The notes: a model not told the origin generated them from the letters alone. 64,000 nucleotides of DNA from CAYLHS01 sp964594235 (GCA_964594235.1 CAZQMF010000003.1:1-64000), one strand, 5' to 3'. Shown: positions 14,810 through 22,618, numbered from the stretch's first letter. Program-made: numbers and translations.

Positions 14810-17691
14810 TGGACGAACGCCTCCTGGCCTTCGGGCCACTCTGGGCACACGAGTCGAACGGCACAGCGTTCGCAGGAGCTGCTAGGGGTGGGGACCCACT
14901 CCTCGTGCCTGATGCCGGCCGCAGCGATGCGCATCGCCTCTTCGACCTCTCCGAGCCGGCCGGTGTCGAGACTCCTGACCGGAATCGACTTCTGCCCCTT
15001 CTTTGCCGGGTACCACATCTCCGCCACGACGTCGTCCTGCTGGAAGGCTTCGGAGGTAGCGATCGCGTAGAACCCGAGCTGTAGGGACGCGGCAGCTTCT
15101 TCGAACGTGAGGGGGGTTGCGCTTGTCTTGTAGTCGACGACCGCGAGCCGACCGTCTCGCTGTTCGATCCTGTCCGCTCTGCCCTTCCATTCGACGCCGT
15201 CGCGTACGAGCGCCAGCTTCTGCTCGAGTGCGATCGGAACACCGGAACCCGGCCACTGCGTATAGAGGCGCTCCAGGATGAACTCGGCTCTCCGCTTCCA
15301 CGAGCCGGCCCAAGGCCGGCCGGCGAACTGCTCTGGATCCCAGAGATCGCTCAGGCATCCCAGCGCCTCCTCGAGCGTTCCATGCGCGTCGCCGCGTCGC
15401 ATTGCCGCTCGTTCCACATGCTCGAGCACATCGTGGATCACCAGGCCGAGGGTGGCGTAGGCGCTGGGTTCGCCTCCGATCTGCAGAAGACGCTCGAACG
15501 CGAAACGTCGGGGGCAGGCGATATACGCTTCCGCTCGCGATGGCGACATGGTCAGGTGGGTGCCGATCAGCCCCGTGTCGACACCGCGAGGCGTGGTCCC
15601 CGCGAATTCGCGCCACGGTCGCATCTTCCACGTTGAGCCGTCGATGAGCAGGGAGATGGCCGCGGCTCTCCTGGCGACGGGCTCCTCGGGATCACCCGCG
15701 ATGCGCCGAAGCCATGCCTCGCTCTCCAGTGGTGTCACCGGTGTGAAGTCGGTGGCCGGGCGCTTGAGCGCCAACTCCACGGTGTCGACACCGGCAACCG
15801 ACGCGAGGAAGCGGCTCGGCATGCCCCGGCCTTCGTCGAAACCGCGCGACGTGCAGGTCCACACCACCCGCCTGCGCGCCCTGCTCATCGCTGTGTACGC
15901 GAGGCGCATCTCCTCTTGGAGACGGAACCGTAGATAGCCGGGGGTGTCCTCTGGGAGCGATGGGTTCAGGTGACGGGAACCGAGCAGCGACTCTCGCGGA
16001 CGGAGGTCCGGGAAAGTGCCTTCGACAGCGTCGGCGATGAACACGAAGTCGAATTGGAGTCCCTTCGATTGATGCAGCGTCGTGAGTGTCAACCGGTCCT
16101 CGTCGGGAGCTCGGTACGAGAGCAGGGGAGTGGCCTCGAAGTCTTCCTCACCGGCCATCCTCCGATACGTGTCGAGCGACATCGTTGGGTCACGCTCGGC
16201 AAGTCGTCCCAGCGCCTGAGCAAGCGACGTGAGAGCGGCGCGCTCATCAGCTCGGCCGGAATCCGTTGCGACCGGCGCCATCTGGGGAAGTCCGGTCCAC
16301 ACTTCCCAGAGTCCATCGATCGCGGACGCCTCGATCGCCCAGGTCGGGTCCTCGAGCAGAGCGGCGAGGGAACCTCCGTCGTCGACACGTGCACGGATCA
16401 CCTCCGGCCATGGTGTCGCGACGTGGAGGCGCGCCATCTCGCGCATGCTCCCAAGCGGGACCTCGAAGAGCTTCCCGAGAAGGATGCGTCTCACCGCCCT
16501 GTCCCGCTCCGTTCCCGTGGACGTGGCGGCCAGCGCACAGTCGAACACCGCTCTCACGGCCGGGTGATCGACGAGCCGGGCGTCCGGTTCATCGTGTGGG
16601 ATGCCGCGGCGTTCCAGTGCCCTCGACAGCTCAGGGAGGAAACGGCGCTTCGAACGCACGAAGAGGGCCATCGACGAGTAGGGGTATCCCTGTTCGAGGT
16701 GGAGTCGCTGCACCTCCCTGGCGAGCCACTCCGCTTCCTCGCTCTGCTGGGTGAAGCGGTACGTCTCGACGCTCCCCGTGCCCGGTGCCGCTTCGACCGG
16801 ACCCGCCGCACCCGGAAGGGATCCGCCGGCAACCACCCGTTCGGCCGCAGACAGGATCTCCGCCGGAACCCTGAAGGACGTGGTCAGCACCAGACGACGA
16901 GCTGATCGTGAGAAACGAGCGACGTTGTTCAGGTCGGTTCCTCGGAAGCTGTAGATCGACTGGTAGGGATCGGCGGCGACGGTGATGTTCCCGGTGGTGA
17001 GTCGGTCGAGGAGGCCGGCTTGCGCCGCCGTCGTGTCCTGGTACTCGTCAACGAGGACGTAGCGGTAGGGGATCACGGTGTCGTCGTCGTCGATCACGCG
17101 GATGGCTTCGACGAGCAGCGTACCGTAGTCGATCCGTCCGACTTCGGCGAGATGCGCTCGGTACCGCTCGAGGAGTCCCGGCAGTGCGGTCCAGTCGGCT
17201 CTGTCGAAGGTCTCGAGCTCGTCGGGGTCGATGAGCTGTTCGCTGCATCGAAGCAGGAAGTCGGTCACCTCGGTTGCAAAGGAGTCGGTCGTCAGCAACG
17301 ACCGCAACGGCAATGGCCAGTCGCGCGGGTTCTCCCGGACGAGGAGGTGATGGACGAGAGCGACCTGTTCCGGGCCGGTCAGCAATGCCGGCACGGTGTC
17401 GGTGGTCTCGAGGATGCGAGCGGCCAGGGCGTGAAACGTCATCGCCGGTATGGAAACGCTCGTGCGATCAATTCGACGGTGTAGACGACTCTTCATGTCG
17501 GCGACACCCCGTCTCGAGAACGAGAGGAGGAGCAGGTCGTCGGGCGCTGCGCCGTGTTCGATCAGCGACTCGGCACGCCGGACGAGAAACTCCGTCTTGC
17601 CGGTGCCAGGGCCCCCGACCACCAGCTGCCGGCCGTCGGTATCCTCGATCACCGAGGTCCACTCAGATGGGTTGACCCGTCGCTCGATCAC
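14806..17691 (-). CDS. UvrD-type helicase fused to PD-(D/E)XK nuclease, first subunit of an AdnAB-like pair
   Basis: The protein has 961 residues from GTG 17691. Helicase motifs are Walker A GGPGTGKTEFL near residue 28, motif Ia SFSRRGVADM, Walker B LVDEYQDTT, motif III ADPYQSIYSFRG, motif V TLHQSKGLQFDFVF and motif VI YTAMSRARRR. The nuclease part has GRADRIEQ, VVDYKTS and LQLGFYAIA, with Cys in YIACPRRFAF and SSCERCAVRLVCPEW that should bind an iron-sulphur cluster. Both motor and nuclease look intact, as in AdnA rather than the nuclease-dead subunits of other families. Longer upstream reading would run into the DUF488 gene at 17720, so GTG 17691 is preferred although no strong ribosome binding site precedes it. 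Confidence 0.88.
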   Translation of the reverse strand: MIERRVNPSEWTSVIEDTDGRQLVVGGPGTGKTEFLVRRAESLIEHGAAPDDLLLLSFSRRGVADMKSRLHRRIDRTSVSIPAMTFHALAARILETTDTVPALLTGPEQVALVHHLLVRENPRDWPLPLRSLLTTDSFATEVTDFLLRCSEQLIDPDELETFDRADWTALPGLLERYRAHLAEVGRIDYGTLLVEAIRVIDDDDTVIPYRYVLVDEYQDTTAAQAGLLDRLTTGNITVAADPYQSIYSFRGTDLNNVARFSRSARRLVLTTSFRVPAEILSAAERVVAGGSLPGAAGPVEAAPGTGSVETYRFTQQSEEAEWLAREVQRLHLEQGYPYSSMALFVRSKRRFLPELSRALERRGIPHDEPDARLVDHPAVRAVFDCALAATSTGTERDRAVRRILLGKLFEVPLGSMREMARLHVATPWPEVIRARVDDGGSLAALLEDPTWAIEASAIDGLWEVWTGLPQMAPVATDSGRADERAALTSLAQALGRLAERDPTMSLDTYRRMAGEEDFEATPLLSYRAPDEDRLTLTTLHQSKGLQFDFVFIADAVEGTFPDLRPRESLLGSRHLNPSLPEDTPGYLRFRLQEEMRLAYTAMSRARRRVVWTCTSRGFDEGRGMPSRFLASVAGVDTVELALKRPATDFTPVTPLESEAWLRRIAGDPEEPVARRAAAISLLIDGSTWKMRPWREFAGTTPRGVDTGLIGTHLTMSPSRAEAYIACPRRFAFERLLQIGGEPSAYATLGLVIHDVLEHVERAAMRRGDAHGTLEEALGCLSDLWDPEQFAGRPWAGSWKRRAEFILERLYTQWPGSGVPIALEQKLALVRDGVEWKGRADRIEQRDGRLAVVDYKTSATPLTFEEAAASLQLGFYAIATSEAFQQDDVVAEMWYPAKKGQKSIPVRSLDTGRLGEVEEAMRIAAAGIRHEEWVPTPSSSCERCAVRLVCPEWPEGQEAFVQ

Positions 17692-17719
17692 AAGGACAGC
17701 GTAGAGGCGACCTGTGACA

Positions 17720-18157
17720 TCACCAGTCGAAAGACGGCTGATGGAGTTGCGTCGATCCGTTCGGGAGAATGTGCATGATCCGAGCTCCCATCTGTTCGAG
17801 AGGCGGTGCCAGCACCGTGGAGCGGTGGCAGCGAGAAGGCTCGCCCTCCGCACACAACAACACGACGGGGGCACTGTGGGCGAGCGTCAGAACCTGGTGC
17901 AGCGAGGCGAGGAACGATGCGGGGTCGGGTGTGCCCCCGAGACCTCCGAGTGTGTCTCCCATCCATCGATAGCCGAACCCTGCCGTCGCCGCGAGCTCCG
18001 CGATCGAGTCCTTGTTGAACTCCGGCGCGTGACGCGAGTACGGGCGAGATCGAACGTCGATCACCGTCGCGATGCCGAATCGGTTGAGGAAGTCGGCGAT
18101 CGTACGGAAGTCGTTTGCCCCGTGGCCGATCGTGAAGATGGGAAGTCGGTCTGGCAT
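17720..18157 (-). CDS. DUF488 family protein
   Basis: The protein has 145 residues. It begins with the family hallmark FTIGHGAND, then VIDVRSRPYSRHAPEFNK, YRWMGDTLGG, and near the C-terminus LLCAEGEPSRCHRS, where the Cys-x-Glu-Gly and Cys-His-Arg residues are conserved in DUF488. The biochemical function is not established. ATG 18157 gives the standard N-terminus. It is divergent from the glutamate dehydrogenase gene with only 35 bases between start codons, and 28 bases upstream of the AdnAB-like pair on the same strand. Confidence 0.9.
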   Translation of the reverse strand: MPDRLPIFTIGHGANDFRTIADFLNRFGIATVIDVRSRPYSRHAPEFNKDSIAELAATAGFGYRWMGDTLGGLGGTPDPASFLASLHQVLTLAHSAPVVLLCAEGEPSRCHRSTVLAPPLEQMGARIMHILPNGSTQLHQPSFDW

Positions 18158-18192
18158 GTGCTCGGTGTAGATTGTTGTTGAGTAGGAGGCGT

Positions 18193-19476
18193 ATGGAAAG
18201 CATTGCACAAGGCGTAGAGACCCGCGAGTGGCAGTCCCAGATGTACCGGGAAGCGGTCGCCCAGCTCGATCGGGTGGCCGGACTCATTGACCTCGACCAC
18301 AACATCTGGGAACGCCTCCGGTATCCGCAGCGATCGCTCGTCGTGACGTTCCCATACCGCAAGGACAAGTACTCGGACGTGGAAACCTTGTTCGGATACC
18401 GGGTACAACACGTGTTGAGCATGGGCCCGACCAAGGGGGGCATCCGGTACGCCCCCGATGTGAACCTGGGGGAAGTCGCAGCGCTCGCGATGCTGATGAC
18501 GTGGAAGACGTCGATCGTCGGTCTCCCGTTTGGTGGGGCCAAAGGTGGCGTGCGGGTGGATCCGACGGAGTTGAGCTTCCCGGAACTCCAGCGGGTGACG
18601 AGACGGTACACGGCGGAGATCATCAACTTCATTGGTCCGAACAAGGACATCCCTGCGCCCGACATGGGAACCAACGAGCAGACGATGGCGTGGATCATGG
18701 ACACGTATAGCCAGCAGGTGGGGCACACGGAGCCGGCCGTCGTCACAGGGAAACCGCCGGCACTTGGTGGGTCGGTCGCCCGACGGGAAGCGACAGGCAG
18801 GGGTCTGGTGAGCCTCCTGCCGAGTGCTGCAGCTCACGCCGGGCTCAGTCTCGCGGGTGCCAGGGTGGTCGTTCAAGGATTCGGGAATGTTGGCAGGTAC
18901 GCAGCGATCGCGGCGGCCGAACTCGGCTGCACGGTTGTCGGCGTATCGGACGTTCATGGAGCCATCTATGACCCGAACGGCCTCGAGCTGGGCAAGGTCG
19001 TTGCATGGATCGACGAGCACGGCTTCCTCGACGAATACCCGGATGCCGAACACCTCCCCAACTCGGAGCTGCTGGAGCTTCCGTGCGACATCCTCATCCC
19101 GGCAGCGATCGCCGGTGTCATCCACGCGGGCAACGCCGATAAGGTCCAAGCCCGCATCGTCGCTGAGGGGGCCAACGGGCCGACAACCATGGAGGCCGAC
19201 GCAATACTGGCGGACAAAGGGGTGTTCGTGATCCCGGACGTCCTCGCCAACTCGGGCGGGGTTACCGTTTCCTACTTCGAGTGGGTGCAGGACCTCCAGA
19301 ACTACTTCTGGTCCGAGAACGAGACGGTGGCTCGCCTACGGGAAATCATGGCAAAGGCGTTCGACGAGGTGCTCTCCATCAGCATCAGAGACAAGGTCGA
19401 CATGCGCACCGCAGCGTTGATCAAGGGCGTTCGACGGGTCGCCGCTGCCAAGCTTGCGCGAGGCGTCTATCCGTAG
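18193..19476 (+). CDS. Glu/Leu/Phe/Val-type dehydrogenase, probably glutamate dehydrogenase
   Basis: The protein has 427 residues, the usual length of hexameric class I glutamate dehydrogenases, which interconvert glutamate and 2-oxoglutarate plus ammonia. The substrate domain has VLSMGPTKGGIRY and the catalytic Lys in LPFGGAKGGV; Asp follows in IPAPDMGT; the NAD(P)-binding Rossmann motif is VVQGFGNVGRYAA near residue 227. ATG 18193 follows AGGAGG at 18184-18189; a likely -10 hexamer TAGATT lies at 18168-18173. Distinguishing glutamate from branched-chain or phenylalanine dehydrogenase is not possible with certainty by eye, but the length favours glutamate. Confidence 0.9.
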   Translation: MESIAQGVETREWQSQMYREAVAQLDRVAGLIDLDHNIWERLRYPQRSLVVTFPYRKDKYSDVETLFGYRVQHVLSMGPTKGGIRYAPDVNLGEVAALAMLMTWKTSIVGLPFGGAKGGVRVDPTELSFPELQRVTRRYTAEIINFIGPNKDIPAPDMGTNEQTMAWIMDTYSQQVGHTEPAVVTGKPPALGGSVARREATGRGLVSLLPSAAAHAGLSLAGARVVVQGFGNVGRYAAIAAAELGCTVVGVSDVHGAIYDPNGLELGKVVAWIDEHGFLDEYPDAEHLPNSELLELPCDILIPAAIAGVIHAGNADKVQARIVAEGANGPTTMEADAILADKGVFVIPDVLANSGGVTVSYFEWVQDLQNYFWSENETVARLREIMAKAFDEVLSISIRDKVDMRTAALIKGVRRVAAAKLARGVYP

Positions 19477-19478
19477 GG

Positions 19479-20234
19479 TCAGGCCCACGCGGGGCACACA
19501 TCCTTGAATGAGCACCAATCACACAGGATGCCCGGCTTCGTGGGGAAGTTGTCTGTGTCGATTGCCTCATTGATGCGATTCCAGAGGGCGCGCAGCGTGC
19601 GTTCGGTCGCATCGAGGGTCGCGTCATCGATCGGGAGCCTGTACAGCACCGGGCCGTTCAGATAGAGCAGTCGGACTTCCGAAGGTGTCTGGCCCATCCG
19701 GGTGCGGATGAGCAATGCGTAGATCTTGAGCGCGAAGAACGCAGACATCGCATAGCGCTCCGGTGGTGCCTTGCCGGTCTTGTAGTCGAGGATCACCAAG
19801 TCCCCGTCGTCCGTTTCGTCGATGCGGTCGAGAATCCCTCGAATCGTCATACCGTCGAGATCCTCGAGCATGTCCAGCTCCCGGTGAAGAGGAGCGACCT
19901 CCGTCGGATCTTCGAGCGCGAAGTAGTTCGCGAGGAGCGAGAGACTCTCGAGTCCCCACCGCCGCTCGGTCTCGTTGTCGTCGAACAGGAGCGAGTACTC
20001 GTCCGTACCGCGTAGCTCCGTCCACGCGTCACGGAATAGCTGGTAGAGGCGCTCGGCGGTGCGTTCAGGAGCAGGGAGATCGTAGAGCCGCTCCAGCGCC
20101 AAATGCGCGGTCGTCCCGCGCGCCTGGTAAACGGTCGTTGGCTCTGGAAGTCTGTCGATTGCTCTGAACTTGAACAGCTGCGGACAGGTTTTGAAGTCGC
20201 CGGCCCGGCTCGGAGACAGGGTTTCGAGGCTCAT
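19479..20234 (-). CDS. Stand-alone RecB-family PD-(D/E)XK nuclease
   Basis: The protein has 251 residues and resembles the nuclease module of AddB/Cas4-type enzymes without a helicase. An N-terminal Cys sits in DFKTCPQLFKF, the active site is GILDRIDE then LVILDYKTGKAP and a downstream ALKIYALL helix, and three Cys close the protein in CDWCSFKDVC, so an iron-sulphur cluster is expected. No CRISPR array or cas genes lie nearby, so a general DNA-repair role is more likely than spacer acquisition. It is convergent with the dehydrogenase (2-base gap). The promoter side contains a pair of TCGCGAAAA sites at 20266 and 20287 and a TAnnnT hexamer (TAACGT) ending 7 bases before ATG. Confidence 0.88.
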   Translation of the reverse strand: MSLETLSPSRAGDFKTCPQLFKFRAIDRLPEPTTVYQARGTTAHLALERLYDLPAPERTAERLYQLFRDAWTELRGTDEYSLLFDDNETERRWGLESLSLLANYFALEDPTEVAPLHRELDMLEDLDGMTIRGILDRIDETDDGDLVILDYKTGKAPPERYAMSAFFALKIYALLIRTRMGQTPSEVRLLYLNGPVLYRLPIDDATLDATERTLRALWNRINEAIDTDNFPTKPGILCDWCSFKDVCPAWA

Positions 20235-20265
20235 GATGCGGACGTTAGCGAGTCCCTGTGACAGA

Positions 20266-20295
20266 TCGCGAAAACCCGCGGCACGGTCGCGAAAA
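20266..20295. repeat. Paired TCGCGAAAA sites, 21 bp apart (copy 1)
   Basis: TCGCGAAAA occurs at 20266-20274 and again at 20287-20295, a start-to-start spacing of exactly 21 bp (two helical turns). The pair lies 32-61 bases upstream of the RecB-type nuclease start. The same arrangement recurs at 20746-20775. Confidence 0.5.
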
Positions 20296-20374
20296 CCAGG
20301 AAGCAGGACGGTTTGCCCTCGAGGAGTCGAGCCCGTACATTCCTGACTCCTACGTTGGAGACGTTCGATGTAGG

Positions 20375-20406
20375 CGCTCGGCGACCGGGTAACCGGTCGG
20401 CGAGCG
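20375..20406. other. 14-bp stem-loop with GTAA tetraloop
   Basis: CGCTCGGCGACCGG (20375-20388) and CCGGTCGGCGAGCG (20393-20406) pair with a single mismatch around GTAA. A GNRA loop and such a long stem favour a folded RNA or strong protein site over chance. Confidence 0.5.
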
Positions 20407-20548
20407 AGGGCTCACCGCTCACGCTCCATGGGAGCCGCCCTCCGTGAGGAGGAGATCGTGAGGCCTTCGGGTCGCATGATCGGGCTGGCGAGCACTTCCG
20501 GAAACGGAAGGTGCTTTGCTCGGATCTCGAGTCCGAGTGGGGCAAGGG

Positions 20549-20564
20549 CTCCGGTTCGCCGGAG
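20549..20564. other. Perfect 6-bp stem with TTCG loop
   Basis: CTCCGG, TTCG, CCGGAG. The C(UUCG)G-like loop is among the most stable RNA tetraloop types. It lies between the GAAA hairpin near 20490 and the first duplicated terminator-like element. Confidence 0.45.
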
Positions 20565-20672
20565 TTCGCACTCGGCGGGTTTCCGTCGAGCCGCAGAGCT
20601 GCGGAATCCGAGGCCGGTTTCCGGTTTCGGACCCGTCGGTCGGTGTTTCGACGCCGATTCGGCGGGAGAGAA

Positions 20673-20725
20673 GAACCCCGAGAGGGTGGATGTTTCGGCA
20701 GAAGCTCCCTCGGGGTTTTCCTCGT
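20673..20725 (+). terminator. Duplicated terminator-like element, copy 1
   Basis: A 53-base element: AACCCCGAG pairs with CTCGGGGTT, followed by TTCCTC, which resembles an intrinsic terminator on the plus strand. It differs from the copy at 20937-20989 at only two positions, and the 18-base loop is as conserved as the stem, which a plain terminator would not need. Confidence 0.55.
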
Positions 20726-20745
20726 TCGGGCCTCATTCGGGGAGC

Positions 20746-20775
20746 TCGCGAAATCTGGGTGTCCGGTCGCGAAAT
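20746..20775. repeat. Paired TCGCGAAAT sites, 21 bp apart (copy 2)
   Basis: TCGCGAAAT occurs at 20746-20754 and 20767-20775, again exactly 21 bp apart, as in the pair at 20266-20295. Both second sites are preceded by CGG. Identical phasing in two places argues for a sequence-specific protein binding cooperatively on one face of DNA. Confidence 0.5.
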
Positions 20776-20879
20776 CTGTGTGTGATGTGGAGTTGCGGGT
20801 GGTCGTGGGGTGGGGTAGAAAGGGGGTGCGCTTCGAAGGCAACTTCGGAACGTACCCGAGACGGTCGAGAGACCATCCT

Positions 20880-20942
20880 GGGTTCCCCACCGGGGAGACC
20901 GACCCTTTCGGGGGTCTCGGAGTTCCCGTGGGGTAGGAACCC
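20880..20942. other. Large compound hairpin overlapping the second terminator-like element
   Basis: GGGTTCC (20880-20886) pairs with GGAACCC (20936-20942); inside, CCCAC pairs with GTGGG, CGGG with CCCG, and GAGACC with GGTCTC. The 3' arm shares bases with the 5' arm of the terminator-like copy at 20937-20989, so both cannot form at once. Confidence 0.45.
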
Positions 20943-20989
20943 CGAGAGGGCAGATGTTTCGGCAGAAGCTCCCTCGGGGTTTTCCTCGT
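20937..20989 (+). terminator. Duplicated terminator-like element, copy 2
   Basis: It is identical to copy 1 at 51 of 53 positions, including the loop and the trailing TTTTCCTCG. It follows the compound hairpin at 20880-20942 and could end a short RNA that starts in the 20800s, or act as an attenuator. No protein gene is evident upstream on this strand. Confidence 0.55.
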
Positions 20990-21089
20990 GGTTCACCTGT
21001 AACGCTTCGCCCCGAGGGGTGACTTGTCTTGCAGGTCGATGCAGGAAGTCCAGCCCACCTGGTTCGACCGAGGCCCTTGCCGCGATGAG

Positions 21090-21107
21090 GCTCCGGGAAA
21101 CCGGAGC
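21090..21107 (+). terminator. GCTCCGG-GAAA-CCGGAGC hairpin followed by TTCTT
   Basis: A perfect 7-bp stem with GAAA loop and a short T-rich tail, ending 32 bases before the first start codon of the small genes that follow. It would close any transcript of the hairpin-rich block. Confidence 0.5.
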
Positions 21108-21139
21108 TTCTTCGCGCCCACTTCTGGATATGGACAGCA

Positions 21140-21457
21140 ATGAGCGGTATCGTGGGGGCGAGAGTGAGCAAGTACGAGACCATCGAGTACGTCGAGGAGG
21201 AAGTCGACGGGATCCCGACCGGTACCTCGGTCGAGACCCTGCTCGGAGTCTTCGAGAGCGAAAACGAGGCTGTCGCGAGAGCGAGGGCAGCGAGAGCGGC
21301 GTACGGCGACCGTCACGAGTACGCCTGGTGGATCGCACGAGAGCAGGGTGGGCGAATAGCGTTGTGGATCGGCGACTCCCGAAGCGGGCGAGAGTTCGTG
21401 GTCGATGTCACGAAAGAAGAGGTCGTCGATCTGCGCCCGACGAACCGACGGCGGTAG
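21140..21457 (+). CDS. Small hypothetical protein
   Basis: 105 residues from ATG 21140, or 97 from GTG 21164, which has the G-rich sequence GGGGGCGAG before it and gives a tidy N-terminus KYETIEYVEEEVDG. The composition is strongly acidic at the N-terminus, then a helix rich in Ala/Arg/Glu, then a Trp-containing beta-rich half (YAWWIAREQGGRIALWIGD) ending in a basic tail. No family recognised. Codon use matches neighbours and the next gene starts 4 bases after its stop, so it is probably real and co-transcribed with the membrane protein. Confidence 0.6.
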   Translation: MSGIVGARVSKYETIEYVEEEVDGIPTGTSVETLLGVFESENEAVARARAARAAYGDRHEYAWWIAREQGGRIALWIGDSRSGREFVVDVTKEEVVDLRPTNRRR

Positions 21458-21460
21458 CCG

Positions 21461-21823
21461 TTGCTCGGAACGTTCCACTCCGTATGGGGATGGGTCGCCA
21501 TCGGTGTTGATGCGATCGCCGGCTTCTACGGGATCGGGTCAGCGATTCTGAAACGCGTGCCGGGCAGGGCTTTCAGAGCAGCAGTTGGTGCGGCAATCGT
21601 GGTATCACTCGTTCAGGTCACCGTCGGGGTCATCCTGTACGCCCTCGGCGAGCGACCCGGCAGGATGCACGTGTTCTACGGTGTCTTGACTGCAATCTCG
21701 CTCGCAATCATCTACGTGTATCGGGGCGAGATGAACGAGAGGCATACAGCACTCCGCTGGGGGCTCTTCTGCCTGTTTCTCGCCGGACTAGGTCTGAGAG
21801 CGGTGATGACCTATGCAGGCTGA
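21461..21823 (+). CDS. Small integral membrane protein
   Basis: 120 residues from TTG 21461. Four hydrophobic segments can be seen, roughly residues 5-25, 38-62, 68-87 and 97-116, with short connecting loops such as GERPGRMHVFYG. No recognised family and no catalytic motif. It sits between a small acidic protein and the enoyl-ACP reductase gene, all on the same strand with gaps of 3 and 12 bases, so it is likely in one operon with them. Confidence 0.65.
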   Translation: MLGTFHSVWGWVAIGVDAIAGFYGIGSAILKRVPGRAFRAAVGAAIVVSLVQVTVGVILYALGERPGRMHVFYGVLTAISLAIIYVYRGEMNERHTALRWGLFCLFLAGLGLRAVMTYAG

Positions 21824-21835
21824 GAGGAGCATGTG

Positions 21836-22618
21836 ATGTTGTTGGCTGAGAAACGATTGCTCATCACGGGAGTCTTGACCGACGACTCGATCGCTTGGCA
21901 CGCCGCCCGAATCGCACAGGAGCAAGGAGCTGAGCTGATCCTCACCGGATTCGGTCGTGGCGTCCGAATCACCGAACGTTCCGCGAGACGCCTCCCGGAG
22001 CCCCCTGACGTACTCGAGATGGACATCAACGATCCTCAGCAGGTGCAGGCGGTCGTGGACGACCTGGCGGGGCGTTGGGGAACCGTCGATGGCGCTCTCC
22101 ACGCGATTGCCTATGCGCCGCCAGACGCACTCGGAGGTGCGTTTCTCACGACTCCACCCGAGAGCGCGCAGACTGCATTCATGACTTCCGCGTTCTCATT
22201 CAAGACGCTTGCGGTGGCGCTCGCGCCACTTATGTTGCAGGGAGGATCGCTGGTCACGCTCGACTTCGACAACCGACAGGCATGGCCGGCGTACGACTGG
22301 ATGGGCGTGGCGAAGGCGGCACTCGAATCGGTAACTCGATATCTCGCGCGCGACCTCGGGCCCCGAGGGATCAGGGTGAACGCCGTCGCAGCCGGTCCAC
22401 TCCAAACGGTTGCCGCCAAGTCGATCCCGGGATTCGGTCGCTTTGAGGACGCGTGGTTGGAGCGATCACCACTCTCCTGGGATGTCACTGATCCCGTGCC
22501 AGTCGCCAAGATGGTGTGTCTCCTGCTCTCCGACTGGACGCCCATGACGACCGGTGAGATGGTCCACGTCGATGGCGGGTTTCACTCGATCGCGTTGGCG
22601 GTACCACCCGAGGACTGA
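21836..22618 (+). CDS. fabI: Enoyl-[acyl-carrier-protein] reductase, InhA/FabI type
   Basis: The protein has 260 residues, a short-chain dehydrogenase/reductase of the enoyl-ACP reductase subgroup that reduces the double bond in the last step of each fatty-acid elongation cycle using NADH. It begins LLAEKRLLITGVLTDDSIAWHAA, a cofactor loop characteristic of FabI/InhA rather than of FabG. The active-site YDWMGVAKAALE supplies Tyr and Lys, and VAAGPLQTVAAK is the substrate loop. ATG 21836 is 6 bases from GAGAGGAG; GTG 21833 is the alternative. The 3' end overlaps the convergent sensor kinase gene by 37 bases. Confidence 0.92.
   Translation: MLLAEKRLLITGVLTDDSIAWHAARIAQEQGAELILTGFGRGVRITERSARRLPEPPDVLEMDINDPQQVQAVVDDLAGRWGTVDGALHAIAYAPPDALGGAFLTTPPESAQTAFMTSAFSFKTLAVALAPLMLQGGSLVTLDFDNRQAWPAYDWMGVAKAALESVTRYLARDLGPRGIRVNAVAAGPLQTVAAKSIPGFGRFEDAWLERSPLSWDVTDPVPVAKMVCLLLSDWTPMTTGEMVHVDGGFHSIALAVPPED

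Larger units (their letters stand above)
20235..21139. other. 900-base hairpin-rich block with no credible gene
   Basis: No open frame here has the codon pattern of its neighbours. Instead at least eight perfect or near-perfect stem-loops are packed in, several closed by stable tetraloops: GTAA at 20389, GAAA near 20501, TTCG at 20555 and GAAA at 21097. The block also holds two copies of a 53-base terminator-like element and two pairs of TCGCGAAA sites. Long open frames crossing it carry repeated peptides that are translations of the duplicated element, so I do not call them genes. Non-coding RNAs, attenuators or relic mobile DNA are all possible. Confidence 0.6.

Noticed and set aside
19479..20234. 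Cas4 of a CRISPR system
   Set aside because: The Cys pattern and size fit, but no cas genes or repeat array are in the window; a general RecB-family nuclease is the safer call.
20419..21183. A 254-codon open frame on the minus strand of the same block
   Set aside because: Composition is rich in Arg, Ser and Pro, as expected from reading structured GC-rich DNA; it contains the same duplicated element.
20428..21510. A 360-codon open frame across the hairpin-rich block
   Set aside because: It repeats a peptide because of the duplicated 53-base element, has no family resemblance and overlaps a better small gene at 21140-21457 in another frame.
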